Assembly (NCBI RefSeq): GCF_039793925.1
Contig: NZ_JBAMME010000011.1
Location: 5,216 to 69,215, forward strand
Source of the DNA: Thermogutta sp039793925
GTDB lineage: Bacteria > Planctomycetota > Planctomycetia > Pirellulales > Thermoguttaceae
Reading direction: 5' to 3'
Length of the DNA: 64,000 bases
Under the pieces are notes generated by a model. That model ran no database searches and was not told the origin of the DNA. It saw only the letters and a program-made list of their open reading frames with translations. Of the stretch, positions 35,923 to 46,000 are shown piece after piece. A program made the position numbers and the translations under genes. The stretch's first letter is position 1, and the number at the start of each line of letters is the position of its first letter.

Positions 35923-37182
35923 TTACCGGCCAGTCGGGTGCGTTTCCGTCACCGGTTGAGACGTTCTTTCCAGAAATTTGGGCGGCCCAACCCGGAATGT
36001 ATGGGATTGTCCACCCAGAAAACGAGCGATCGCCCCAACCACCGCCCGCTGTTCTTCCTCCGTCAGACCCGGAAAAATTGGGAGGGCAAGTACCTCTCGG
36101 CTAGCCAGAAACGTTTCTGGCAGGTCGGTAGGAGCGTAACCCAGGAATTGGAAGCATTCCTGCTCGTGCAGACCAAGCGGGTAATAGATTTCCGTTCCTA
36201 TTCCTTGGTCCTGGAGATACCTGCGGAGAGCGTCTCGCCGTCCGTTGCGTATCCGAATAACGTATTGATTCCACACGTGGCGCCCTTCGACGGTCATTTC
36301 GGGCAAAACAATGTGCCGTTCCAAGCCGGCTTCCAAAAAAAGCGCCGTGTAACGTCGGGCGATTTCCTGGCGACGGGCCACCCACTCTTCCAAATGACGA
36401 AATTTGACCAACAGGGCCGCCGCCTGGAAGGCGTCCATCCGACTGTTGATCCCAATCATGCGATGATAATATCGCGGATGCATTCCATGAACACGGAGAA
36501 TCCGAAGCTGCTCGCTGAGCTGGCTGTCGTTGGTGGTCAACATTCCGCCGTCGCCCATCCCGCCCAGATTCTTGGTGGGATAGAAGCTCAGACATCCAAT
36601 CCGCCCCAGCGATCCAACACGTCTTCCGCAGTACTCCGCGCCGATGGACTGGGCGGCGTCCTCCACGACGGTGATCCCGAAGCGTTCCGCTAGCTCCAGA
36701 ATCGGCCTCATATCGGCCGCCTGACCAAAAAGATGGACAGGAATGATGGCTTTCGTATTCTTTCTGATAAGCCGGGCCACGTGGTCAGGCGATATGTTGT
36801 ACGATCGCGGATCGATATCGGCGAAGACCGGCTTGGCCCCAAGCCGAGTGACGGCGCTGGCGGTCGCGAAAAATGTAAAACTGGGGACGATCACTTCGTC
36901 TCCCGGCCCGATATTGAGAGCCATCAGCGCAAGCAACAGGGCATCACTGCCCGAAGCACAGGCTATGGCGTGCCGGCAATGGCAGTATTCTGCAAGGAGC
37001 TGTTCGAGGTTTTCCACCTCGGGTCCGAGAACAAAAACGCCAGAATCGACGACCCTCGCCAGTGCTGCCACAATTTCATCCCGCAGAGGCGCCTGGGTAC
37101 GACCGAGATCAAGAAACGGAACCGCAACCTGTGGGCGTGACGACGCTTCCGTCCTCTCCATTGGCCAAGGAGTTGGTGCCAT
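35923..37182 (-). CDS. DegT/DnrJ/EryC1-family sugar aminotransferase
   Basis: This 419-residue PLP enzyme is probably a nucleotide-sugar aminotransferase used for surface polysaccharide. Motifs are ACASGSDALLLAL (PLP phosphate site), VIVPSFTFFATASAV, ITVVEDAAQSIGA (Asp contacting PLP), and CLSFYPTKNLGGMGDGG with the PLP-binding Lys. Later GINSRMDAFQAAAL and EIYYPLGLHEQECF are typical. ATG 37182 is preferred because AAGGGA lies 6 bases upstream; an in-frame start 24 codons earlier is less likely. It lies on the opposite strand between the pst operon and phoR, interrupting the phosphate cluster. Confidence 0.88.
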   Translation of the reverse strand: MAPTPWPMERTEASSRPQVAVPFLDLGRTQAPLRDEIVAALARVVDSGVFVLGPEVENLEQLLAEYCHCRHAIACASGSDALLLALMALNIGPGDEVIVPSFTFFATASAVTRLGAKPVFADIDPRSYNISPDHVARLIRKNTKAIIPVHLFGQAADMRPILELAERFGITVVEDAAQSIGAEYCGRRVGSLGRIGCLSFYPTKNLGGMGDGGMLTTNDSQLSEQLRILRVHGMHPRYYHRMIGINSRMDAFQAAALLVKFRHLEEWVARRQEIARRYTALFLEAGLERHIVLPEMTVEGRHVWNQYVIRIRNGRRDALRRYLQDQGIGTEIYYPLGLHEQECFQFLGYAPTDLPETFLASREVLALPIFPGLTEEEQRAVVGAIARFLGGQSHTFRVGPPKFLERTSQPVTETHPTGR

Positions 37183-37437
37183 GTGATTCCCTTCTTCGAT
37201 CACCCTCCGTGGTTGTCTCTCCAGATGTGCTGGCATCCGTCCACTTGGACGCACCGTAAGCCATAGCGTAGATTGATCAAGTGAAAACAGTCAAGATCAA
37301 TTTGCAGGGAATGACGACATCGGAATGCGTATTTGCGGGCGTCGGCTGGGGATTTTGTCCAGTTAACCGATCAAATAATCGACAAGACCGGTGAGTTAAA
37401 CCTCGCCCATAGAGACGGCTATTGGGGAACCGCAATC

Positions 37438-39198
37438 ATGTCGAGGGTATTTCGATTGAGATTGCCTGTTGTCCTGCTTCTTTTTTGGACTGTCACAACT
37501 GTGCCCATTGTTTTGCTTTGGTTGCTCACAGTCTTCGCCACACATGAGCAGCTTACAAACACGTGGATCGAAGAACGGGCACACTATCTCGCCCGGGCTA
37601 TTCTCACGGACGATGTTGGCAAACAGATGCCAAACCCTCAGGCCCTCACCAATGTCCTGCGTCAAAAGGCCGGCGTCTTAGAACTCCAGATTGCAATTTT
37701 CGACGAAGGCGGACGCACGCTGGCCGCAACAACGCCGCTATTGGATCATGCCACTGCAGAACTGCCAGAGGTCCAATTGTGCCGGAGATCAGGACGCCCG
37801 GTGGTCCGGTGGATGGAGGCTCGGTCGGGCGACCATCTCCGCTGGATCGCTGCTTTCCCAATGAGCCAACTTTCTTCTCCCGCGGTGTTATGGCTCGAGC
37901 AGGAAATTCCCCTGAGCTCGTCAGCTCTGTCCAGCACGATTCTCTGGAGTGGCTTGCGAACCATCGGCTTGGGCAGCGTCCTGGGTGCCGTAGCATGGCT
38001 AATCGCCGGGGAATGGCTCAGCAGAACGATCGGTCGGTTCTCGCCCGACCGGCTGGCGCAGAATTGTAGCACATCCCTGCCGCCGTGGTGTCCGCTGGAA
38101 ATTGCCCACCTGGTACAACAGTGGAATGAATACGCGGTCCATCGCGAAAACGACCGTCAAACGCTTCGCCAAATCCAAATGGAGTTCGAGGCCGTTCTGG
38201 ACCATCTTTTGGACGGCATTCTGATTCTTGATCGATCGGGCAGGGGACAGAAGTGGAACCGCCAGGCGGCTCGACTCCTTCGGTTCCCGCCTCAGTTGTC
38301 CCCCGGCCAACTCGTTCTGTCCGAACGGATTAGACACCCCGCCTTTTCACCGTGGTGGGAGCAGGTGCTTTCCGGAGAAGCTCCAGCACCGCTTCGCATT
38401 TCTCACGAATCCCCTGAACAGCATCTGGAACTGCGAGCTGCACCGTTTCCCGTGGACGGCGTCGGGGAGATGCATTACCTCGTGGTCATTCGGGATATCA
38501 CGCGGACTGAGGTGCTCGACCGGGTGCGTCGAGACTTCGTCGCCAACGTGAGTCACGAATTGAAAACTCCCCTGACCACTATGAGAGGCTTTCTGGAAAC
38601 GTTACTCGAGGGCGCGATAGAAGAGCCGGAGCAAGCCCGGCATTTCACCCAGATCGTCTTGGAACAGACCGAGCGGCTGGAGCGAATTGTGGACGATCTT
38701 CTGGTTCTCACGCGACTGGACAGTGACAGGGATCAACCGGTTGAACGCCAGAATGTGAAGGCCAGTGCCCTGATACAAGGCGCGCTGGACCAGTGTCAGC
38801 TTGCTGCGGAAAGAAAAAACATGACATTGAAGACGGAAGTTTCCGTGGACCCAAACCTGAACGTGAATCCCCGCCTGTTCCAGATGGCGATCGTCAATCT
38901 CATCGACAATGCGATCAAGTACAGCGATCCCGGAAAAACAATCACCCTGCGTGTGGAAATGCAAGAAGAGGAGATCCTGTTTTCTGTGGCCGACGAGGGA
39001 TGGGGTATCGAAAGCCGGCACCTTCCCCGCATCTTTGAGCGCTTCTATCGCGTGGATCCCGGGAGAAGCCGTGAACTTGGCGGAACGGGGCTGGGCCTGT
39101 CCATCGTCAAACACGTGGCTCAGGTCCACGGAGGATATGTGACGGTCACAAGCGAAGTCGGCCGGGGAAGCACTTTCACCATCCACCTGCCCAAATGA
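37438..39198 (+). CDS. phoR: PhoR-type sensor histidine kinase
   Basis: This 586-residue membrane kinase probably senses phosphate status through the Pst complex and phosphorylates a PhoB-type regulator. Layout: helix 8-30, extracytoplasmic domain about 35-160, helix near 165-187, a PAS-like domain (about 240-350, LLDGILILDRSGRGQKWN), HisKA with phospho-acceptor His 373 in FVANVSHELKTPLTTMRG, and the ATPase domain with NLIDNAIKYSD, DEGWGIESRHLPRIFERFYR and GGTGLGLSIVKHV. ATG 37438 has GGGGAA 9 bases upstream. The assignment as PhoR rests on architecture and nearness to pst. No response regulator lies next to it in the window. Confidence 0.8.
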   Translation: MSRVFRLRLPVVLLLFWTVTTVPIVLLWLLTVFATHEQLTNTWIEERAHYLARAILTDDVGKQMPNPQALTNVLRQKAGVLELQIAIFDEGGRTLAATTPLLDHATAELPEVQLCRRSGRPVVRWMEARSGDHLRWIAAFPMSQLSSPAVLWLEQEIPLSSSALSSTILWSGLRTIGLGSVLGAVAWLIAGEWLSRTIGRFSPDRLAQNCSTSLPPWCPLEIAHLVQQWNEYAVHRENDRQTLRQIQMEFEAVLDHLLDGILILDRSGRGQKWNRQAARLLRFPPQLSPGQLVLSERIRHPAFSPWWEQVLSGEAPAPLRISHESPEQHLELRAAPFPVDGVGEMHYLVVIRDITRTEVLDRVRRDFVANVSHELKTPLTTMRGFLETLLEGAIEEPEQARHFTQIVLEQTERLERIVDDLLVLTRLDSDRDQPVERQNVKASALIQGALDQCQLAAERKNMTLKTEVSVDPNLNVNPRLFQMAIVNLIDNAIKYSDPGKTITLRVEMQEEEILFSVADEGWGIESRHLPRIFERFYRVDPGRSRELGGTGLGLSIVKHVAQVHGGYVTVTSEVGRGSTFTIHLPK

Positions 39199-39225
39199 GG
39201 AGCGGTAGAAATCCGGGAAGTCGAA

Positions 39226-39780
39226 TCACGCAGGGGGAGTTTTCTCCTCGTCCTCCCTCTCTGCCTCAGCTATCCTGGCCTGGTGCCTCTGTTCCCACCA
39301 TTCTGCAACAGTGATTCCCGTCACCAGGATGGCCCCGACAATAGCAACCAGGATGACCAGATCCCACAGCCCGCGCCAGATTCTCTCGTGTTCAATAAAG
39401 TCTCTCTCGAACCGCGGCATCGGCCCGTCAACCCCGGTACGGAGGACACGGAAATAATCGTAGGCCGCTGCGGGGGGAACCTTGTGGAGGTTCGGGAGTG
39501 AGGGCATGCTTCTGTAAAGGTAGAGCATACCGAGGACCGCCAGGAGAATGAGACCAAGGCCCAGCCACCGAAAGCCGGTAACCCAACTCGTCAGAGGACT
39601 GTAGGCAACCTGCTGCCCCGCTGCGCCATCTGCGCTTGCGATTTCCCTCCGCGAAAGTTCTCCCCAGGAAGGCACAGTCATGGAACGCCCACATTCGCAA
39701 ACAACCATGGTTCCCGACTGGCCCGCCGAAACGGGGATTTTCCGACCGCACTCGCAAGCGATTTCGTACTGTCTGTTCAT
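39226..39780 (-). CDS. Two-helix membrane protein with Cys-pair ribbon
   Basis: This 184-residue protein is of unrecognised family. The N-terminus has two CxC pairs, C9/C11 and C28/C30 (IACECGRKIPV and MVVCECGRSMTV), spaced like a small zinc ribbon or rubredoxin-type knuckle. Two membrane helices follow, near 72-89 and 139-158, separated by about 50 polar residues. The C-terminus is a charged acidic/basic tail ending EREDEEKTPPA. The ribbon should face the cytoplasm together with the tail. The ribosome site before ATG 39780 is weak. It is convergent with phoR, only 27 bases apart. Confidence 0.6.
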   Translation of the reverse strand: MNRQYEIACECGRKIPVSAGQSGTMVVCECGRSMTVPSWGELSRREIASADGAAGQQVAYSPLTSWVTGFRWLGLGLILLAVLGMLYLYRSMPSLPNLHKVPPAAAYDYFRVLRTGVDGPMPRFERDFIEHERIWRGLWDLVILVAIVGAILVTGITVAEWWEQRHQARIAEAEREDEEKTPPA

Positions 39781-40120
39781 GGCCCTATATTTTCTGGGGG
39801 CAAATTGTCATAATTTCAAGAAAGATGCAGATATTGCGTACTTCTCCACAGGCCTTTCGCGAATTGGCCAGGCCTGACCAGTGCGGCCGGCAAGCCCTGC
39901 ATAAAAAATTTGTCTTTTATCGAGTATAAATCGTTCAGGTGGTCCGGTACACACTTTGGTGTACGAAGAAACCTGGGACTGAGCGAAGGCGGGGTGGCCT
40001 CGGTTCACTGACATTCGTCCGTTTATGTTGCGAAGGTGAAGTGAGAAGAATTACCATGGTAGTGCACATTCTTATGATACATTTCGGCGGGGCGCAGCGT
40101 CTGTGGGAGGAGTTGTAAAA
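39781..40120. other. Divergent intergenic region, 340 bp
   Basis: This region separates the Cys-pair membrane protein gene (leftward) from the HTH regulator gene (rightward). No gene is seen. It holds the regulator's candidate promoter at 40051-40078 and GC-rich short inverted repeats around 39866-39895 (TTGGCCAGGCC and CGGCCGG), which have no T tract. Confidence 0.4.
40051..40078 (+). promoter_or_regulatory. Candidate promoter of HTH regulator gene
   Basis: TTACCA (40051-40056), a 16-base spacer and TATGAT (40073-40078), about 40 bases before the ATG at 40121. Position and sequence are reasonable but not compelling. Confidence 0.4.
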
Positions 40121-40651
40121 ATGGACAATTTACTCGGCGACAACCTGCGGCGCCTCATGTCTCAGCTCGGCCTTACCATCAATGAGGTCGCAGAACGCAC
40201 GAAATTGGACAAACGAACAATCCGAGGAATCCTGGAGGGTAGCAAACGGCCCCATCCTCGGACAATCGGGCAACTAGCCCAAGGACTGGGAGTCCCCGTT
40301 GACGAACTCTTTATCGACCCGACACGCCTGCTTTATCGCCGCTTCGATCGCCAAACGAACCCCATTGTGGAACGCGTCATCCAGGCCCACCCTGAACTCT
40401 TTCAGGACTGGACAACCGCTGAATTCGAAGAGCTGTACAGTCGATTCGGCACGGGAGGAGCACTCACCGAGGAAGGGGTCATTGCTGTAGCTAAAAAAAC
40501 CAACCGACGGCGTGACCTGGAGCGGAAGCTGGCCATCCTGCTGGAAACCAATCAGGCTGAAGTCATTGAGGGAATCATTAATCTGCTCTACGAAAAGGTG
40601 CGTGCTCATCCCACGTCATCTGTGGGATCATCACCCCACCAGCCCACATAG
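40121..40651 (+). CDS. XRE-family helix-turn-helix protein
   Basis: This 176-residue protein is probably DNA-binding. Residues 1-65 form an XRE/Cro-type helix-turn-helix (LRRLMSQLGLTINEVAERTK, then LDKRTIRGILEGSKRPHPRT, then LAQGLGVPVDEL). The rest is helical and charged with no recognised ligand domain. ATG 40121 is preferred over a GTG-type start six codons earlier because GGGAGGAG lies about 8 bases upstream. It is convergent with the sulfite reductase gene. The target is unknown; the palindromes in nearby promoters could be tested. Confidence 0.75.
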   Translation: MDNLLGDNLRRLMSQLGLTINEVAERTKLDKRTIRGILEGSKRPHPRTIGQLAQGLGVPVDELFIDPTRLLYRRFDRQTNPIVERVIQAHPELFQDWTTAEFEELYSRFGTGGALTEEGVIAVAKKTNRRRDLERKLAILLETNQAEVIEGIINLLYEKVRAHPTSSVGSSPHQPT

Positions 40652-40762
40652 AGCAATTACTCTTCCGACCCAGCCTGGTGCTCGGGGGTGTTGAAAGAGC
40701 ACGCCCACTGTCCCCGATATCGAGCTGATGACGTGCACTTGCCTGCCGATCCAAAATTACTG

Positions 40763-42523
40763 TCAGCAAGTCTCGGTCTCTATTGCCTCGGTGCTCATAA
40801 CGGGTTGACGACCATTTCCGGCACACATTTCGCGCAGTCTGTGGATTCCTATCCTGTGGCAGAAATCCCCCAGTGTTTCCCCATTTTGCCGTTGCTGAGC
40901 AAATAACTCGAGCACTGGTTTGAGAGTGGGGATTATTTCGGCAAGCGGAACGGTGTCGAGGTACAGCTCCCCAAGTCGATCGCCCAGCAGGCGCCCGCCT
41001 AAGTAGATCGCGTACTTGTTGACCGTTCGCCCTACTAGCCCAATATCGGCGTTGTACGGCCGGGCGCATCCGTTGGGGCAACCAGTCATGCGCACGGTAA
41101 AGCGCTCGTTCTGAAGCCCCAACCGTGCCAGCTCGACCTCCAATTGGTCGATCAGTCCTGGGAGAACACGCTCGCTTTCCGTGACCGCCAGCGGGCAGGT
41201 CGGCAGGGCCACACAGGCCATCGACCAACGCCTGACCTCCGAGATTTCTTCGCTCAACGGCACCCCGTGCTCCCGCAGGATCCCTTCCAGTTCCGGGCGA
41301 ACATTTTCCGGGAGGTCACAAAACAGAATGCTTTGATGGGCTGTGAAGCGAATTCCCGGCTGGAATCTCCGGCAGATTTCTCGAATGGCACTCTTCAACC
41401 GAAATCCGTCGCGGTCCAGAATCCGCCCGTTCTCCACATTCAACCCGTAGAACCACTTGCCGTCGCCCTGATCGTGCCAGCCAAGGTGGTCATCAAAACC
41501 ACGGACATTCACCGGCAAAGGATCTCGGATGGACCGACCGTAATATTGCTCCAGGGTTTGGCGAAACCAATCGATACCCCGGTCGGCGATCAAGTACTTG
41601 AGGCGTGCCCGTTTCCGGTCGCCTCGCTCACCAAAATCCCGGAAAATTTTCACCACCGCTTCGGCGACAGGGATGACCTCCTCCTTACCAATGAAACCCA
41701 CCGGTTTGGCAAGGGCCGGGAAAGTGTTCTTATTGCTGGGGGTGACCCCAAGTGAACCTCCTGCCAGCACATTGAAGCCAGCAACCCGGCCATCCTCAAC
41801 GATAGCAACAAACCCGAGGTCGTTCGCATAAACATCGACACAGTTATCATCCAACAATCCGAAGGCTATCTTGAATTTGCGGGGAAGATAAGTTTTGCCA
41901 TAGATCGGCTCCACTTCCTCAGGATCGGCCTGGTCGCCGACAAGTTCCTTCTGCTGAGTCTCCGGATCGGTCAACCAGATCTGATGGTACGCGGGTGTAC
42001 GGGGCAGCAGATGTCGGGTCACAGCCCGGGCCAGCTCCTGAAGTTCTTCGCGAACCCCATCGTGGCGCAAGGGAGCTGGGCAGCAGATGACATTTCGGAC
42101 CACGTCTCCGCAGGCACCCAACGTGGTCATCTGAACCTCATTGACGCGCCGAATAGCCTCGCGCAGATTCCGCTTCAGAACTCCGTGAAGCTGAAGATCC
42201 TGCCGGTCTGTGATGCGCGCCGTAGTGTTGCCCAGTTCGTCGCACAGATCGAGCTGCGCGAGCAACTGTTGCCAGGTGAGTACACCACCCGGCACTTTCA
42301 CGCGCACCATCATGATGTACGTTTTGCCCTCTCGCCGCTTGTCGCGGTCATCCTGCTGATAAGTGCCGTGATGCTTGAGGACCTGAAGCGCCTTCTCGCT
42401 GAATGCGGGCTGGTCGTTGTTAACTTCCTCAGCCAATATGTTATAGAGAAACTGGCTGGCCTCCTTGACTTCCTCAACACCACTCCGTTTGCGTTCAAGC
42501 TTTTGATGGGCCGATTCAGTCAT
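40763..42523 (-). CDS. Sulfite/nitrite reductase haemoprotein
   Basis: This 586-residue siroheme and [4Fe-4S] enzyme performs six-electron reduction of sulfite to sulfide or nitrite to ammonia. The cluster and siroheme cysteines are in MACVALPTCPLAVTESER (near 437 and 443) and MTGCPNGCARPYNADIGLVG (near 480 and 484). The Cx5C...Cx3C spacing and the ARPYNADI end are closest to assimilatory sulfite reductases (CysI/Sir). The N-terminal ferredoxin-like half has ARITDRQDLQLHGV. No flavoprotein CysJ gene is adjacent, so ferredoxin may be the donor. AGGAT precedes ATG 42523, and a clear promoter lies about 100 bases upstream. Confidence 0.9.
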   Translation of the reverse strand: MTESAHQKLERKRSGVEEVKEASQFLYNILAEEVNNDQPAFSEKALQVLKHHGTYQQDDRDKRREGKTYIMMVRVKVPGGVLTWQQLLAQLDLCDELGNTTARITDRQDLQLHGVLKRNLREAIRRVNEVQMTTLGACGDVVRNVICCPAPLRHDGVREELQELARAVTRHLLPRTPAYHQIWLTDPETQQKELVGDQADPEEVEPIYGKTYLPRKFKIAFGLLDDNCVDVYANDLGFVAIVEDGRVAGFNVLAGGSLGVTPSNKNTFPALAKPVGFIGKEEVIPVAEAVVKIFRDFGERGDRKRARLKYLIADRGIDWFRQTLEQYYGRSIRDPLPVNVRGFDDHLGWHDQGDGKWFYGLNVENGRILDRDGFRLKSAIREICRRFQPGIRFTAHQSILFCDLPENVRPELEGILREHGVPLSEEISEVRRWSMACVALPTCPLAVTESERVLPGLIDQLEVELARLGLQNERFTVRMTGCPNGCARPYNADIGLVGRTVNKYAIYLGGRLLGDRLGELYLDTVPLAEIIPTLKPVLELFAQQRQNGETLGDFCHRIGIHRLREMCAGNGRQPVMSTEAIETETC

Positions 42524-42554
42524 ATCCTATGGATCCTTTTGGCTCGATGTGTCT

Positions 42555-42566
42555 TAACCCGGGTTA
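42555..42566. promoter_or_regulatory. 12-bp perfect palindrome in reductase leader
   Basis: TAACCCGGGTTA reads the same on both strands. It lies about 35 bases before the reductase start and 55 bases downstream of its -10. On the reductase strand AGGAGG followed by GTG-TAA, a start codon directly followed by a stop, lies just upstream of the palindrome and runs into it. Either could be regulatory. Confidence 0.35.
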
Positions 42567-42619
42567 CACTAGAACCCTCCTAAAAACAATCGTCACTAAT
42601 ATGACAACTTTACTGCATC

Positions 42620-42649
42620 ATTATATATCCTGGGCGATGCGATTGGCAA
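42620..42649 (-). promoter_or_regulatory. Sigma70-type promoter of sulfite reductase
   Basis: On the minus strand TTGCCA (42649-42644), an 18-base spacer and a consensus TATAAT (42625-42620). The predicted leader to ATG 42523 is about 90 bases. Confidence 0.6.
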
Positions 42650-42766
42650 CCCCAAAATTGCACCGACTCCGGAACAAAAAGTCTACCTAGTTTATCTAAT
42701 TTAGCAGTCTCTCTACCACTCTCCAGGGGAATAGGGGGTTCGGGGCCGGCCAGGAGTTCTTCTGAA

Positions 42767-42786
42767 CCAGTGGTATCCAGTGGTAT
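42767..42786. repeat. Perfect tandem duplication of 10 bp
   Basis: CCAGTGGTAT occurs twice head to tail at 42767-42776 and 42777-42786. It is non-coding. It may be replication slippage or a pair of protein half-sites one helical turn apart. Confidence 0.6.
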
Positions 42787-43001
42787 CGAGCAGAGATCGC
42801 CTTGTGGCCACACGTCCGCACATCGAACAAACCGCTCGATCTCCGCGAAACGATCAACGGCGGAGAGCTATGCCACGTAGTGGCGTTTCCCCCTTGTGGC
42901 CCAGAGAATCAAAGGATGTGCTTCGGAAGCTTTTGTATCCTCATGGTTCCGACTTGGAGCCCTAACGAAGAGAGATTTTGGTTCTGGTTAATTGACGTCC
43001 T

Positions 43002-46000
43002 ATGCTCGACGACGATAAGCCAGCGATCCGGGCCCGACTTGCCGCACTTGGGCTGGGCATCCTTTTCTGGCTCCTCGCCATTCATACCTTTCGGGCGTTG
43101 AAAGGTGGTGCCAGTTTGCCCGTGCAGGTGACGGTCTATTGTCGGAAACCCGTCGAGCGTGGAACCATCGAGCTCTTTCAGGTCACTCGCAGTAACGCCG
43201 TCATCTCGGTCTGTCTGGAATTTCCACGCTATTCGCGAAAGGAACAAGGAACGCCTGCCCCATCTGGCTCGTCCGGCCGAGAAGTACCGCAAACTTTCGT
43301 TCACGACAGGTCGGAAAGCTCTTTCCCGTTCGCGAATGACCAGGCCGGCTTGGACGCACTGTCGGAAAAGTCCGTGCCTTCGTGGTGGACCGCCCCAGCC
43401 ATGAGTCAGCGGGAATGGCGTTGGAGAATCTCGGGCTCCTGGGTGCGTTCCCTCCGGCTACGGATGGCAGGGCCTCCTAGTGAAGGCGTGGACAGCGTGC
43501 TCATCGTTTGCGGCAGGACGTCGCTGCGGATCCCGGGGGACGAAGTCAAATGGGTACGGACCGATCTTCCCGAGGCGGCCCTGGGACCTGATCCGCCGCG
43601 TTACCGAGAGTATTTCACCGGCGAGTTGCGGTGGGAAGGGAAGCTGTCACATTCCGTCCTGCCACAGTTTTCCGGGCTGTGGAACTATCCCGGCGACTTA
43701 GCCTTGATGGGTCATATTGTCGCGAGTTTCCTGAAGCACCCGAGCACGTGGTTCTTTGTCCTCTGGGGAGCCATGGGCCTCGGCGTGATTTACATAGGAA
43801 AGGGGAGAAAAGTCCTGCGATCGGGGTTTCTCACCGAGAATGCCCCTCCAGGACATGCTTCTGTACACCGCGGATTACTGTGCGGAGCAGGGGGGTTTTT
43901 GCTGGTAATGATGGCTGCCGCGTATCTTGAGACACGCGAACCGCGGTATTTCCTTCAGGACGACAACTTCGCCATCTTCTACCCTGTCATCAGCCGGGCG
44001 TGCGAAATCGCAGTCACCGGCCGATTCCCCGAATGGGCGACTTACCAGTTTTTGGGTATGCCGCTGGCTGAGCTAGGGACCTTTGCGCTGACGTATCCTC
44101 CGACATATTTTGCGTACTTTTTTTCCCGAGATGTGCTGGGTGACCCGACCTGGTGTGTGGATGTGTTTTGCTGGTTTCACCTTTTTCTGGCTTATTGGGC
44201 TATCTTTTGGTTGTTATCTCGGGAAGGGATCGTCCCTCTCATTGGCATGTGTGCATCAACATGCTGGGTTCTGTGTGGGTACGCTCTGATCGCATGCCGA
44301 TCCTGGTATTACATGTCGCCAGTATTTCTTTTCGTCCCTTTACTGGCCATTCAACTTCGCAAACTGGAGAGCGTTCGGGAGCCATTCACCGGTTCCAGAT
44401 CCAAGATTTGGGGATGGATTTTCTCCACCGGTTTTATTGGAGGCCTTTTCTACCATGCGGGAAATGCCCAGATGTGGTTGTACACACTCCAGTTGCTGGG
44501 CACCGCGATTGTTTTGCGAGGCCTGGCCTGCCGGTGGTCTATTCGTCGTTGGGCCATCCTGGGGTCAGCGGCACTCGTTTCGATTGCGGTAGCTGCCCCG
44601 CTCCTCGTTCCACAACTCCTTGTGGTGTCGCAAGTCGATCGGCCCCCGGGACCTCATGAAGGCATTTTCGACGGCCTGCTCTCTCTTGTTTTTCCATATC
44701 CGCTTGCGCAGGCTCCAAGCCCGTGCAATTGGGCCGATCCCACCAACCCTCATCACGGCCAGTTTTACTTCGCCGGCGGCGTGTTCACGCTCCTGTGGTT
44801 GGCAGGGACTGCATGGTACGGTCTGCACTCTCGCAAGGTGACTCAGTTTTTCGCCTCATTCTGGCAGTCGATCGCTATCCTTGCTCTGGTACTTGCCCTG
44901 GGTAACGTCGGCGGGTTGTGGTGGCTTCAGTCGCATTTTCCAATCATCGGCCGGGCGTACCACCCGTTTAAATATCTTCCTTTTTTCCACCTGGCACCGC
45001 TTCTGGTGGGGGCGAAATTCTGTCAGCACCTCTTTATGGAGCGAAATGGGCGGGAACCTCGGGCGCCCGCGAGCATCTCGCCAGGTGCGCGTCGAGCCGT
45101 TTGGATCACGATGGGCACGACACTTGTTTTGCTGGCATGGCACGTATTTCTTGCCGACGCGTGCTTTTACCGATATGGAGACAGAATTTACCGTCCCCTT
45201 CCGCCGCAATTGGCAAAGCTGTTGGGCAAGGGCGATTGTCCGGCTCGAATCGCTCCCATAACGCCGTTTCGCTCGCCAGTTAAGAACCTTGTATGGGGAC
45301 TGGGCCTCGATTTTCCGATGGTGTACGGGGTGGAGTCCATCGACGGCTACGGCGAATTCGTCCGCCAGACGCGTGAGTACCGCCGCGTAGTCGATGGTTT
45401 GGCCACCGCACCTCTGCAAACACTCCAGAAATACGGAGTTCACTACGTTCTGCTCCATCGGACGGCAGTGCAGCCGGTCCGCAGCCCCAGTTGGGATGCC
45501 CGTTGGGCCGAGACCCAAAGCCTCTTCGACGACTTCCGCATGCGTACCTGGTGCCGAATCAAAGTACCAATTTATTCCGACGAATTCGTGGCTGTGTTTC
45601 CGGTGGCGGATCCCGACCCGCGGGCTTTCTGGGAAGAGCCCGAGCTGGAGCAGGCTTCGCTTTCGACCGGCTCCGCGCCAGTCCAGCGGGACGTTACGGC
45701 AGTACACGGACCGCCGCGAGAAGGGCCTCCAAACCGACGACCCGCCCAATTTCGTTGCCCAGGCGGTGCCCTCCTTGTCGTGAACTGTGCGGATAAACTC
45801 GAAGGCGGACGACTTGTGCTCAATTATCTATGGCGAAAGGGACTGGTGGCCACGGCTGATGGCCAGTCCCTCCCAATTGAGCCGGACGCCTGGGGGCGAA
45901 CTGTGATCACGGTCCCAGCGGGAACTCGTGAAGTGCAGATCTCGTATCACTCGCCCTGGGAAACGGGCATTTTCGGAGGACTCTTCACCTTGCTTGTGGC

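Larger units (their letters stand above)
42524..43001. other. Divergent intergenic region, 478 bp
   Basis: This region lies between the sulfite reductase gene (leftward) and the YfhO-like gene (rightward). It holds the sulfite reductase promoter (42620-42649), a 12-bp palindrome in its leader (42555-42566), and a tandem 10-bp repeat (42767-42786). No protein-coding gene is seen. No clear rightward promoter was found. Confidence 0.5.

Noticed and set aside
44856..45749. Leftward open frame of 297 codons inside the YfhO-like gene
   Set aside because: It is opposite a gene with clear membrane helices and YfhO-type C-terminus.
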